Assembly (NCBI RefSeq): GCF_003173575.1
Contig: NZ_QGNY01000007.1
Coordinates: 124,001 to 188,000, forward strand
Length of the DNA stretch: 64,000 nucleotides
Direction of reading: 5' to 3'
DNA from: Pedobacter paludis
Lineage (GTDB): Bacteria; Bacteroidota; Bacteroidia; Sphingobacteriales; Sphingobacteriaceae
Shown here in pieces: positions 36,178-45,298 of the stretch. The notes below the pieces were generated by a model, which was not told where the DNA came from, searched no databases, and saw nothing but the letters and a program-made list of their open reading frames with translations. Both the position numbers and the translations under genes were made by a program. Position 1 is the first letter of the stretch, and every line of letters begins with the position of its first letter.

Positions 36178-36465
36178 TTAGCTCACTAATTTCGGACGAA
36201 TATCTAGGCCCACTAAAACTTTTTCCACATTCGAGAGGTCTCCGATAATTTTCCTTACCGGTTCTGGAACCTTTTTAACCAGCGTTGGGATAGCAAATAT
36301 CTGGTCTCCTTCCGCAAGCTGAGGCTTTACCAAAAGATCAATCACTTCAATACTATATTTGCCCTTTAAGTGCTCTTCGCAAATCTTCTTCAGATTTTCA
36401 AGAGCAATAACGGATTTGCTTGTTTTTCCGGCTACATATAGCCTTAATTCATATAACTTACCCAC
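36178..36465 (-). CDS. kaiB: KaiB-like protein 1
   Basis: This 95-residue protein is very close to cyanobacterial Kai[61 protein letters not shown] and EKVLVGLDI appear in order. KaiB binds the CI ring of KaiC and resets its phosphorylation state. The GTG start overlaps the kaiC stop by one base (TAGTG), a strong sign of translational coupling. The conserved [10 protein letters not shown] and VLVGLD segments argue that this copy is functional and is the more canonical of the two. Confidence 0.95.
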   Translation of the reverse strand: MGKLYELRLYVAGKTSKSVIALENLKKICEEHLKGKYSIEVIDLLVKPQLAEGDQIFAIPTLVKKVPEPVRKIIGDLSNVEKVLVGLDIRPKLVS

Positions 36466-38216
36466 TACTTTTTATTTTTTTTTGATGAAGGTTTTTGAAT
36501 ATTCCCAAAATCGGTGCGGCGAAGATCTGTCATTTTAGACAATGTATCTCCCATAATCTGTTTTTTTAGCGCCTCTTCAACATATACTTTATTGAGTTCC
36601 TCCTCAACCGATTCATACTCTGATCGTAACCCATCAATTTTAGATTCAAGAACCTTACGTTTACGAACAAGTTCCCTGTCTTTTCTACTTACCGCCTGTG
36701 CATGTATTACTTCACCGGTTTGTTCAAGCAACAGTTTCGCTTCTCTTGCAGATCCTGTTAAAATACCGTCTTCACTTAAGAAAACATCAATTAAATCTAG
36801 TCCATTATCCGTAATTACAAATTCTCTGATTTGGTTGGAATGTTTCATTCCTCTTGATTTCATGATGTACAGTCCACGGTTTCTTTCGCCATTATTTTCT
36901 ATGTCACGAATCAACAGCCAGGCATCTACCAACGAAGAAACTCCTTCATCCGTCTGCTCATTAATAACCGTATTAAGCGTCAAAGCGTTAAACATCACAG
37001 TAATCTGTTCAGCTTGTAAAAAATCAATTAAACGAACCAACATGGTTTTTACCTCGCTAACCGAGCCAATGGTAATTAAGTTTGTAATGGGATCTAAAAC
37101 AACAACACTTGGTTTAAATCTACGAATAGCCTTATGTATCGCTACCAAATGCATTTCCAAACCATATAACGTTGGCCTAGATGCATAAAACTCAAGATAA
37201 CCCTTATCTACATGTTTTTGAAGATCAATACCAATCGACCTCATGTTTCTTATAATTTGTTTCGGAGATTCCTCAAAGGCAAAAAATAGACATTTTTCTT
37301 TCCGAAGACAGGTTGCATTGGCAAAAGTTGCCGAAATACTGGTTTTGCCGGTTCCCGCTGTGCCCGAAACCAAAATACTGCTTCCTTTATAAAAACCCGA
37401 ATTTCCCAGCATCCGATCAAGGGCATCAATTCCCGAAGAAAGGCTTTCTGAAGATACTTCCTTATTTAGCTCCAATGAGGTTACCGGTAGTACCGAAATG
37501 CCTTCATCATCAATTAAAAATGGATATTCGTTCGTACCATGAACTGAGCCCCTATATTTAACAATTCGGAGCCTTCTGGTCGAAATTTGATTGATAATTC
37601 TATGATCCAAAAGGATTACGCAATCAGAAACATATTCTTCAAGACCCTGGCGGGTTAAGCTTTTTTCGCCACGTTCGCCGGTAATAATCGCGGTAACACC
37701 TTTTGATTTTAAAAATTGAAAAAGTCTGCGAATTTCTGCTCTTAGCACACCTTCATTGCTCAGTCCCGAAAAAAGATTTTCTATCGTATCCAATACCACG
37801 CGTTTAGCACCGATACTGTCAATTGCATATCCAAGGCGGATAAATAAGCCTTCTAAATCATATTCGCCTGTTTCCTCGATTTCCGAACGATCTATATGTA
37901 CATAATCTATGCGGATTTTTTTTTCTCGTTCTAATTTATCAAGATCGAAACCTAAAGAGGCTACATTGGTTTTTAATTCATCAGCCTTTTCTTCAAAAGC
38001 CATAAATACGCCAGGCTCACCATAATCCAGTGCGCCTTTTACTATAAATTCGATTGAGAAAAGTGTTTTACCTGATCCCGCCTCTCCACAGATAAGTGTT
38101 GGTCGGCCAGATGGAAGTCCGCCAAGTGTAATTTCATCTAATCCGGAAATACCTGTTAGCGTTTTAGAGATTGCACCTGAAGAAGGGATTTCCAGTTGCT
38201 TTTTGGATTTAGCCAT
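36465..38216 (-). CDS. kaiC: KaiC-like circadian clock ATPase/autokinase
   Basis: The 583 residues contain two RecA-like ATPase domains, as in true KaiC. CI has Walker A GEAGSGKT at 44-51 and catalytic Glu75/Glu76 in FMAFEEK. CII has GTAGTGKT at 285-292 and Glu315/Glu316 in FFAFEES. Around the phosphorylation site [10 protein letters not shown], residues Thr422, Ser427 and Ser428 align with Thr426, Ser431 and Thr432 of the Synechococcus protein, followed by a conserved REF segment. The last 80 residues (about 505-565) are a coiled-coil extension in place of the cyanobacterial A-loop tail. It heads an operon with two kaiB genes, a PAS kinase and a receiver. No KaiA is encoded nearby. Confidence 0.95.
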   Translation of the reverse strand: MAKSKKQLEIPSSGAISKTLTGISGLDEITLGGLPSGRPTLICGEAGSGKTLFSIEFIVKGALDYGEPGVFMAFEEKADELKTNVASLGFDLDKLEREKKIRIDYVHIDRSEIEETGEYDLEGLFIRLGYAIDSIGAKRVVLDTIENLFSGLSNEGVLRAEIRRLFQFLKSKGVTAIITGERGEKSLTRQGLEEYVSDCVILLDHRIINQISTRRLRIVKYRGSVHGTNEYPFLIDDEGISVLPVTSLELNKEVSSESLSSGIDALDRMLGNSGFYKGSSILVSGTAGTGKTSISATFANATCLRKEKCLFFAFEESPKQIIRNMRSIGIDLQKHVDKGYLEFYASRPTLYGLEMHLVAIHKAIRRFKPSVVVLDPITNLITIGSVSEVKTMLVRLIDFLQAEQITVMFNALTLNTVINEQTDEGVSSLVDAWLLIRDIENNGERNRGLYIMKSRGMKHSNQIREFVITDNGLDLIDVFLSEDGILTGSAREAKLLLEQTGEVIHAQAVSRKDRELVRKRKVLESKIDGLRSEYESVEEELNKVYVEEALKKQIMGDTLSKMTDLRRTDFGNIQKPSSKKNKK

Positions 38217-38385
38217 TCATAAAATATTAGGATTTAAAGCTATAAAATATCTTTTAATTGAGCCAGACATTTATAAACAAACAGGGAATAGATGAAATTG
38301 TTTTTTGATCTTATAGATATCCGTTATTAGAAATTTAAGTGGAGTTTTTTAAATATCGAAAAGGTGTTTATGGAGATCTTAATGC

Positions 38386-41300
38386 TCATGACTTAAGAAG
38401 ATTTGTCTGTCGTTCATAACCTCCGATATTGCCATAAAATTTCCGGATCAAACTTGGCAGTACAATAAGCAGTAACGGAAGTGCAACTATAAACCCACCA
38501 ATAACAGCAATGGCCAATGGTTGATGCAGTTGTGCGCCGGCGCCTATACCCAAAGCCAGTGGCAAAAGCGCAATAATTGCGCCCAGTGCAGTCATCAATT
38601 TCGGCCTTAATCGTGTTGAAATGGCGAACGTAATGGCCTCGTCTACAGCTTTATGGTGAAGAGATTCCTTAAACTGCAGAAAAGTAAAAATTGCATTTTC
38701 GCCAATAATCCCAACAATCATAATCAGGCCCGTATAGCTCCCTACATTTAAAGGTGTATTGGTAATCATCAATGCCAAATAGCTTCCCGAAATGCCCAAT
38801 ACTGCGATTAATAGAATTAAAAAGGCTATTTTAAAATCTCGAAAAAGAAAAAGGATTACACTAAAAACCAATAAACTCGAAGCAATTAATATGGTAAGAA
38901 GTTCGGAAAACGATTGTTGTTGCTCTTTATATGCCCCTCCGTATTCGATGTGGTAGCCTGATGGAAGATTAACCTTCGCACGCACAACAGTTTGAATATC
39001 TTTCATTACACTTCCCAAATCTCGATTGTCAAGCCTGGCTGTAATGGCACCAATGGTTTGCAGGTTTTCCCGTTCTACCTCGGCATTGCCGATCTGCAGA
39101 TCAACCTTTGCTAGATTCTGAATCGGGACGGCCGTTCCATTCGGCAAGAAAATTTTGAGTGCCGAGATATCGGATACACCAAAGTTTCGGCTTCCTGGAT
39201 AAACCATTCTAATGGGAGAAAGCTGTTGTTTATCATAAAGATCGCCAATTACATTGCCCTGCATGGCAGTTTGCAGTTGCGCCTGAAAGGAAACTGGGGT
39301 AATGCCGTATTGGGCAAGCATGGCAAAATTAGGCTGAATATTAACTGTTGGCCCTGAAAGTATAATTCCATCAAAAACATCAGCTGTTCCGCTAACTTTA
39401 GAAATCAATTCGGAAACCTGTTTGGAAAGTACCTGAAGTTTTTGCTGGTCGTTCCCAAAAATTTTGACTTCAATAGGCTGAGTAGAACTCATTAAATCGC
39501 CTAACATATCGCCAATAACCTGACCAAAATCTACAACCAATGCAGGTTGAGTGCTTTCTATATGTGTTCTAATTTCAGAAATTACTTCATCCGTACTTTT
39601 TTTATGGTTCGGTTTTAACTGAATTAAGTAATCTCCGGTATTTGGCTCGGTAATAAAAAATCCCATTTGCGTACCCGTTCTTCTAGAATAAGCCTGCACG
39701 TCAGGAATTTTAACAATCTCTTTTTCCACCTCCTTGAGCATTCTATCTGTTTCCTCAAGTGATGTGCCCGGAGGAGAGGCATAATCCAGTACAATACTGC
39801 CTTCATCCATTTCGGGCAAAAATCCCGTCTGTAACCTTGGAAAAACCAAAACAATTGATGCAACCAAGACTAAAATAAAAATGTAGGAAATGTATGGGCG
39901 TTTGATAAAATAACGAACCCAGTTTTGTGCTTTTACCTCATGTACGGCAGCGTCAATTCCCGAAGCGTTATCATGTGAGTTTTTGGTGAGCAAGAGATAA
40001 ATTACAGGAAGCCCAATCCAGGTAACAAAGAAAGAACAAACCAGCGTAATAATCATGGTATTTGTCATCACCTGAAAATAGGAACCCGCTACGCCCGTCA
40101 TCAATATAAAGGGAATAAAAATTACAATTGTACTGATGGAAGAGCCCAACATTGCCGGAAAAAGGTAGTTAACGGCTCTGTAGAGTAAAATGACTGTCGG
40201 TTCATCGGGGTGTTCTTCATGCGTTCGATGGATTTGTTCCACCACCACAATAGCATCATCAATGATCAATCCGATGGCGGCCGCGATAGCACCAAGAGTC
40301 ATGATATTGAGCGAATAACCAATAAAATAAAGTACGATAACCGTAAGGCAAAGTGTAATGGGAATGGTAATTAATATGGTTGCGCTGGCCTTTACAGATC
40401 TAAGAAAAATAATGGCTACAATAATGGCTAGTGCCAATCCAATCCATAAACTATCTCGAACGCTTTTAACCGATTCGTTAACAAAATCGGCCTGTACATA
40501 ATAGGGCTTAATGCTTACGCCAGCAGGAAGCAAACTTTTAAGTTGCGAAACCTTCGCCGTCATCTCTGCAGAAAGATCGACCAGATTTGCATTTGGTTGC
40601 TTAATTACTGCAATGAGTATCCCATCCTTTCCGTTGGCATTAATTCGGGTATATTCTACGCTTTGTTGAATATTCACCTTGGCTAAGTCACCGATTTTAA
40701 GGATACGGTTTCCCTTTCTGGTTAAAACTAGTTGCTCTAAATCGCTTTTAGTTTTTACCGTGGCATCTGTAACCGATAAGTAGAGAAAGTTGTTATCGGA
40801 TAGGTAACCATTTGATTTGATAAAATTGGTTTGAGCAAGTGCGTTAGAAATTTGATCGGGAGAAATACCAAGCGACTGCATTTTCTGCACATCAAGCTCC
40901 AGCCAGTATTCTTTGGTTTTGCCACCAATAACCCGAATTTCTGACACGCCATCTACCTGAGATAAAAAGGGTTTGACCGTATAGGTTGCTATTTTTTTAA
41001 GTTCTGCTGGCGAAAAATTATGACTCTCCAAACTGTATCCACTAACTGGAAGTATAGATGGATTCATTTTTTCTACCGAAATGTTTACCCCAGCTGGAAG
41101 ACTGGCCGAAATTTTGGCAATCTGCGATTCTATCCGTTGTTGGCTTAAATCAATGTCTGCACCAGAGTTCATATAAGCAGAAAGTTCACAACTGCCTCTA
41201 CTTGTAGTGCTCCTAACCAACTGTAAATCTGGAACCTGTTTTACGGCGTTTTCTAAGGGGCGGGTAACCGTAACCACCATCTTATCTACAGGCTGAAGCT

Positions 41301-41448
41301 CGGCCTCAGCAATAATTTTGATTTTGGGAAAAGTTATCTCTGGGAATAATCCAGTTTTTAACTGCTCAAAAGAATAAACACCACCAACAAGGATAATAAC
41401 CAAAACCGCCAAAATTGGGTTTTTATGGGATATGAAGAAATTTTTCAT
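38386..41448 (-). CDS. RND-type efflux permease
   Basis: This 1020-residue protein is a resistance-nodulation-division inner-membrane pump subunit: one N-terminal span, a large periplasmic loop, spans 2-6, a second periplasmic loop, then the remaining spans. The proton-relay aspartates are Asp397/Asp398 in LIIDDAIVVVE, and the N-terminal PVDKMVVTVTRPLENAV segment is typical. The length fits the AcrB/CzcA superfamily. The substrate class (drug or metal) cannot be fixed because the metal-site residues of CusA/CzcA are not obvious. It follows the adaptor gene with two bases between them, and the TolC gene is first. Confidence 0.94.
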   Translation of the reverse strand: MKNFFISHKNPILAVLVIILVGGVYSFEQLKTGLFPEITFPKIKIIAEAELQPVDKMVVTVTRPLENAVKQVPDLQLVRSTTSRGSCELSAYMNSGADIDLSQQRIESQIAKISASLPAGVNISVEKMNPSILPVSGYSLESHNFSPAELKKIATYTVKPFLSQVDGVSEIRVIGGKTKEYWLELDVQKMQSLGISPDQISNALAQTNFIKSNGYLSDNNFLYLSVTDATVKTKSDLEQLVLTRKGNRILKIGDLAKVNIQQSVEYTRINANGKDGILIAVIKQPNANLVDLSAEMTAKVSQLKSLLPAGVSIKPYYVQADFVNESVKSVRDSLWIGLALAIIVAIIFLRSVKASATILITIPITLCLTVIVLYFIGYSLNIMTLGAIAAAIGLIIDDAIVVVEQIHRTHEEHPDEPTVILLYRAVNYLFPAMLGSSISTIVIFIPFILMTGVAGSYFQVMTNTMIITLVCSFFVTWIGLPVIYLLLTKNSHDNASGIDAAVHEVKAQNWVRYFIKRPYISYIFILVLVASIVLVFPRLQTGFLPEMDEGSIVLDYASPPGTSLEETDRMLKEVEKEIVKIPDVQAYSRRTGTQMGFFITEPNTGDYLIQLKPNHKKSTDEVISEIRTHIESTQPALVVDFGQVIGDMLGDLMSSTQPIEVKIFGNDQQKLQVLSKQVSELISKVSGTADVFDGIILSGPTVNIQPNFAMLAQYGITPVSFQAQLQTAMQGNVIGDLYDKQQLSPIRMVYPGSRNFGVSDISALKIFLPNGTAVPIQNLAKVDLQIGNAEVERENLQTIGAITARLDNRDLGSVMKDIQTVVRAKVNLPSGYHIEYGGAYKEQQQSFSELLTILIASSLLVFSVILFLFRDFKIAFLILLIAVLGISGSYLALMITNTPLNVGSYTGLIMIVGIIGENAIFTFLQFKESLHHKAVDEAITFAISTRLRPKLMTALGAIIALLPLALGIGAGAQLHQPLAIAVIGGFIVALPLLLIVLPSLIRKFYGNIGGYERQTNLLKS

Positions 41449-41450
41449 AG

Positions 41451-42380
41451 CTAACGTTGTATTTTAACCTTGGCTGTATCGGCTATTCCATAATTCCCTG
41501 TGCTGATGATTCGATCCTTTTTTGAGAATTTTGGCTCTAATATTTCCGTAAACGAAGTGCTTTCTATACCTTTTTTAACATTGATTTTAACTGCCGTGGA
41601 ATCGTTGATCATTTTCATTACCCAGAATTCATCCTCAGTTTCGTTAGAAAGTACGGCCGATTTTGGAAGAACCTGCGCTTGCACATGATTCAGTTTGGTT
41701 AACCTAACTTTAGCCACCAATCCTTCAGGAATCTCTTTTCCAGCTGAAACTTTAATAATATAACGTTGAGTCTGCGCCAACGAATCAACAGATGGCATGG
41801 TACCCGATACAGTTCCAGCAAGCTTAGTTCCATCAGGCAATAAAATCTCCAAAGTTTTATTCTGATGGATAATCTGATTCAGTTCGTAAGGAAGATCGAG
41901 CAGAAAAACCAGGCTATTGCGATTGCTAATGGTTGCCAGCGCTTCTCCATCCTGTACATAATCTCCGTTTTGATGGTTAACCTGAACAATGGTTCCGGCC
42001 TGTCCCGATCTGATGTTGGAAACCCCAGAAAATTTAAAGTCAGGATCGAGTTTGTTGACCGTATTTCCGATAGAACGTGCTTCCTTTGTAATCAGCGAGA
42101 ACAATAATTGCCCGCTCCCAACCTGTTGTCCGGTCTTTGCATTGGTCTGCTTAACATATCCATTAATATTTGCCTTAACGAAACTCTTTTCCAGATAAGC
42201 CGAAACGGCTGAAAGTTCTACATATTCTGAAAGCGAGCTGTCTCTTGGGCTTGTTACTTTTACTGGAATAACAGGCGATGGCGCTTCTGTTTCATCTATA
42301 GGATCTGCACTGTGGCATGCTGATAAAGAAAATATAAGCAGAACTGCACCATACATAAATCTTAAATATTTTTGCATCAT
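41451..42380 (-). CDS. RND periplasmic adaptor lipoprotein (HlyD/AcrA type)
   Basis: This 309-residue membrane-fusion protein has a lipoprotein signal (LIFSLSAC, Cys22). The barrel-sandwich halves are split by a short hairpin: SFVKANINGYVKQTNAKTGQ near 65-85 and SGQAGTIVQVNHQNGDYVQD near 124-144. They are followed by the beta-barrel and membrane-proximal domains. The helical hairpin between the lipoyl halves is short, and the protein is somewhat below the usual 350-400 residues. It bridges the pump and the TolC channel. It starts one base past the TolC stop codon. Confidence 0.92.
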   Translation of the reverse strand: MMQKYLRFMYGAVLLIFSLSACHSADPIDETEAPSPVIPVKVTSPRDSSLSEYVELSAVSAYLEKSFVKANINGYVKQTNAKTGQQVGSGQLLFSLITKEARSIGNTVNKLDPDFKFSGVSNIRSGQAGTIVQVNHQNGDYVQDGEALATISNRNSLVFLLDLPYELNQIIHQNKTLEILLPDGTKLAGTVSGTMPSVDSLAQTQRYIIKVSAGKEIPEGLVAKVRLTKLNHVQAQVLPKSAVLSNETEDEFWVMKMINDSTAVKINVKKGIESTSFTEILEPKFSKKDRIISTGNYGIADTAKVKIQR

Positions 42381-42381
42381 T

Positions 42382-43629
42382 TTATCTGTTCCAGTAGTTA
42401 AGTTGATTAATCAGTTTCAGTCGGTTTATATTTGTCTGCCTTAAAAGGTTTTGTGCAGACAGATAGTTGTTGATTGCGTTGATAAAATCGGAGACCTTCA
42501 GATCTCCGGTATGGAGCAATTTGTCATCTACATCTATCAATCCTTTGCTAAAGCGAATCTGCTCGTTAATTTTTTCGAAAAGCGCATCGGTATCGGTAAT
42601 CTGCTGACGAATAAGGCTAAGTTGTTGGGTTTGCTGACGAAGGAAAAAATCTCGATAATAAGAAACCGTATTTGATGAAATTGCCAGCTTATCGTATTGC
42701 ATTTTTTTCTGGTTGCCATCATAAATGGGAACAGAAAAAGTAAAGCCCACGCTTGCACCGAAATTTTTATAGGGTTGAAAAACCAGCGATGAACTGTATC
42801 CACCATTGGCATAAACACCAAGCTTTGGCTTATAATTAAGATTAATCCCTGCCTTTAAATTCGAGTTTTTTAAACTGTCTAATTCAAAACGTTTTACAAA
42901 AAAGTTATTGGTTAACGCTTGTGGTTCGCTCGGTAACTTCGGCTGGGCAAGTCTGGCCTGAACGGTATCAGTTATGCCTGCAAGATAGTTGAGCATGGCA
43001 TAATCATTTTTAAATTGAAGTTCTGCCTGTTTCAAACTCAGCTGTTGTTGTTGCAACGTAACCAAAAAAGTTAAATATTCTGATTGTTTGTAAATATTGC
43101 TTCGGGTAAGGGTTTTCAGCAATTTTTCTTCCTTATCTAAAAGGACAACAACCTCTCTATTAAAATCTACCTGCTCCTGACTTGCAAAGGCAGTAATGTA
43201 CTGATCGGCAATGGCTTTATTGAGATCGTATATCGATAGCTGTGTGGCATATCGAATAGAATCACTTTGAATCTTAATTCCCTGAAGTTGGTTGTTGATC
43301 CGTTTTTTATTTAGCAAATCGTAATTTACATTAAGCATGGCTTCCAAAGCCTGCCCATTGGTAATCACCTCATCATAACCATAACCCCGGATAATGGGCG
43401 CATACGTACCGGCACCTGTACCAGTTACTTGTGGCTTTGCCGTAGCTTTAACAATAAGGCTATCTATGCCGGCTGATCTGCGTTGGTTTTCGAAATCTTT
43501 TAACACAGGGCTAGAAATCCGGGCTTGCCCAAGATAATAATCCAGATTTTTTATCGGTTCCTGAGCCATAGCAACCTTAGCCAACATCACAAGAAAAATA
43601 ATAGCAAGTGTTTTACAGATGGTTCGCAT
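42382..43629 (-). CDS. TolC-family outer-membrane efflux channel
   Basis: The 415-residue protein has a signal peptide (AIIFLVMLAKVAMAQ). It is long-helical with two outer-membrane efflux protein repeats: YDLNKAIADQYITAFASQEQ in the first half, and LIRQQITDTDALFEKINEQI followed by INNYLSAQNLLRQT in the second. This is the TolC-like trimeric channel of the RND system and the first gene of the three-gene operon. It stops one base before the adaptor. The 117-base gap to the PAP2 gene upstream holds no perfect -7 element, so the promoter is not located. Confidence 0.92.
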   Translation of the reverse strand: MRTICKTLAIIFLVMLAKVAMAQEPIKNLDYYLGQARISSPVLKDFENQRRSAGIDSLIVKATAKPQVTGTGAGTYAPIIRGYGYDEVITNGQALEAMLNVNYDLLNKKRINNQLQGIKIQSDSIRYATQLSIYDLNKAIADQYITAFASQEQVDFNREVVVLLDKEEKLLKTLTRSNIYKQSEYLTFLVTLQQQQLSLKQAELQFKNDYAMLNYLAGITDTVQARLAQPKLPSEPQALTNNFFVKRFELDSLKNSNLKAGINLNYKPKLGVYANGGYSSSLVFQPYKNFGASVGFTFSVPIYDGNQKKMQYDKLAISSNTVSYYRDFFLRQQTQQLSLIRQQITDTDALFEKINEQIRFSKGLIDVDDKLLHTGDLKVSDFINAINNYLSAQNLLRQTNINRLKLINQLNYWNR

Positions 43630-43746
43630 TTAGGTTTTATTTAATTTATCCTTCATAATTTTTCCAATCTGTTAGCTAAACTAAGATTCAATTATGGAGA
43701 AATTCTGAAGATTTAATCGTCCGTATTTAATGGGTTTAGGTTCACC

Positions 43747-44538
43747 CTAAAACCGTCCCGATAACATGAGTCCGTTGGTTCCGGGTTGGTGGAAAGGCAT
43801 CAAGGTAAAATTCCCTGCTTTTTTTGTTGTGAAAAGGCTTTTCATATAAGGATAAACCAAATAAGCTATTTTTGTTGATGCAATACCAAAGCCAGCTCCG
43901 GCAACAACATCACTAAACCAGTGCTTGTTATTGTACATCCTTAGTGTTCCTGTAGCTGTCGCAACAAAATATCCGGCATAACCAATCCAAGGGCTCACAT
44001 CCTTATATTCCTGATGCAAAAATTCAGCAGCCATAAATGCGGATGCGGTATGCCCCGAAGGAAATGAGTTATTGCCATTATTATTGGGGCGTTCTCTTCC
44101 AACACCTTGTTTAACAAAATGGGTAGATACACACATAATGGTTGCCGAGGTAACGTAAAGCATTGATGCATCAAACAAATTGTGTTTTCCCTTTACGCCA
44201 GAAAGATTTAAAGCATATACTGCGGCGGCTGGTGCAAATTGAAGGTAATCATCTACATGGGCAGCAAAAAGTGGGTGATCTTCCTGAAGCTCTGCCTTTG
44301 TACTCACATCCAACTGCATAAGCGCACCATGATCGTATACCGCAGCAAAACCATAACCCATTAAAACAGCTGGAGCAATAAAAGCAACCGGTTTAAATTT
44401 GCTTTTTGGCATCGGGTTCCCTGCGTACCACTTGGCCGTTGAATCTACAGGAGCAATAGAAGTAGAATCTATTACCTGTGCGGAACAAATGGAAAAAAAA
44501 CCAATGGACAGTAATAAGAAAAAAAAGAATCTGCGCAT
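43747..44538 (-). CDS. PAP2-family phosphatase
   Basis: This 263-residue protein has an N-terminal signal (FFFFLLLSIGFFSICSAQ). The three PAP2 motifs are complete: KQGVGRERP (Lys143, Arg150, Pro151), PSGHTASAF (Ser161, His163) and RMYNNKHWFSD (Arg200, nucleophile His206, Asp210). It hydrolyses phosphomonoesters of lipids such as undecaprenyl pyrophosphate, phosphatidic acid or lipid A at the periplasmic face. It starts three bases after the PepSY-like gene, so the two are cotranscribed. The neighbouring OmpR-type two-component system may regulate them. The substrate is not determined. Confidence 0.92.
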   Translation of the reverse strand: MRRFFFFLLLSIGFFSICSAQVIDSTSIAPVDSTAKWYAGNPMPKSKFKPVAFIAPAVLMGYGFAAVYDHGALMQLDVSTKAELQEDHPLFAAHVDDYLQFAPAAAVYALNLSGVKGKHNLFDASMLYVTSATIMCVSTHFVKQGVGRERPNNNGNNSFPSGHTASAFMAAEFLHQEYKDVSPWIGYAGYFVATATGTLRMYNNKHWFSDVVAGAGFGIASTKIAYLVYPYMKSLFTTKKAGNFTLMPFHQPGTNGLMLSGRF

Positions 44539-44541
44539 GGA

Positions 44542-44949
44542 TTAAGATTTTACCAAGTTTCCTTTTGCATCAAATAAAAAATCCTTTCCTTTCACTTCGG
44601 CCTCATAGCATACGCTTCCATCTGCCTTTGTAATTTTCGCAGCTTCTGCAATTTTTTTACCTTTTAATTTGGCAAGAACCGGAGCCGGAAGTTCGTGGGC
44701 AGCGATTGAAATTTCGGTTTCCAATAACGCTCCAACAGGCGAATAAACCTCTGAAGTTTCTTTACCGTTTAGTACGAAACCTGCCTCGTAATTGGATTTC
44801 TCCATTTCCCATTTTACACTTGTAGATGCGTGTGCCTTTTGGAATGCTGATTTAACTGCAACTGGTATTTTGGCTGCGCTGATTTTCTGAGCCTGAGAGG
44901 AGATCACCATCCCACCCATCAATAACAAAATTCCGAATAGCTTTTTCAT
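44542..44949 (-). CDS. PepSY-like periplasmic protein
   Basis: The protein has 135 residues with a signal peptide (FGILLLMGGMVISSQAQ). The mature part has two PepSY-like (BLIP-type) repeats: IPVAVKSAFQKAH followed by VKWEMEKSNYEAGFVLNGKE, then LPAPVLAKLKGKKIAEAAKI followed by YEAEVKGKDFLFDAKGNLVK. Such proteins are periplasmic and often encoded with two-component systems in Bacteroidota, where they are proposed as inhibitors or sensors. It has a well-placed TAGTTTTG promoter element and precedes the PAP2 gene. Confidence 0.83.
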   Translation of the reverse strand: MKKLFGILLLMGGMVISSQAQKISAAKIPVAVKSAFQKAHASTSVKWEMEKSNYEAGFVLNGKETSEVYSPVGALLETEISIAAHELPAPVLAKLKGKKIAEAAKITKADGSVCYEAEVKGKDFLFDAKGNLVKS

Positions 44950-44966
44950 AGTTCTAATTTTTTAAT

Positions 44967-44974
44967 CAAAACTA
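44967..44974 (-). promoter_or_regulatory. Promoter -7 element of the PepSY/PAP2 operon
   Basis: On the minus strand TAGTTTTG matches TAnnTTTG exactly, 17 bases before the PepSY-like start codon. A -33 box is not evident. Confidence 0.45.
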
Positions 44975-45006
44975 TAAGCCAATTTTGTAGTAATCCTGTA
45001 GTTAAT

Positions 45007-45284
45007 GTGAGTTATGGGTCTTATTTTTTTGAATTATGCATTCACATTTAGCTAAGCCAAAGCAGAAAATCCCCGTTCTACCTATAATCGGCCTAACAAA
45101 TTTTTCGGGAAGCACGGATAAAGCCCTTGCACTAACTTTAAAAGAATAATTTTCAACCGACAATTTTTGTTACTTTTTGTTGTCAAAAAGTAAAAAGCCC
45201 GTCTGGCCAAGACAACAAAAATGTTTTAAATCGCTACAAATGGCTTTTTTTCAATTAACAAAATTGAATAGACCCATAACTCAC
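45007..45284. repeat. MITE-like element with terminal inverted repeats
   Basis: GTGAGTTATGGGTCT (45007-45021) is repeated perfectly in inverted orientation at 45270-45284, enclosing 248 bases without a gene. The heptamer TAGTTAA flanks it directly on both sides (44999-45005 and 45287-45293), like a target-site duplication. Inside is another perfect inverted repeat, TTACTTTTTG / CAAAAAGTAA (45170-45193) with a TTGT loop. The features are those of a non-autonomous, miniature transposable element. No transposase is present. Offsets of one to two bases between the arms and the flanking repeats leave its exact ends open. Confidence 0.5.
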
Positions 45285-45298
45285 TTTAGTTAAGGCAC

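Noticed and set aside
36514-37188. A 224-codon frame on the plus strand, serine-rich
   Set aside because: It lies wholly antisense to kaiC, whose ATPase motifs and operon spacing are unambiguous. Its composition is a by-product of kaiC codon usage and no motif is present.
33770-38216. A KaiA homologue in or next to the kai operon
   Set aside because: Every gene in the operon is accounted for by another family, and the next genes on either side are a sulfatase and an RND permease.
43715-43755. GGGTTTAGG / CCTAAAACC hairpin near the PAP2 stop codon
   Set aside because: The stem has a mismatch, overlaps the stop codon region and has no T run, so it is not listed as a terminator.
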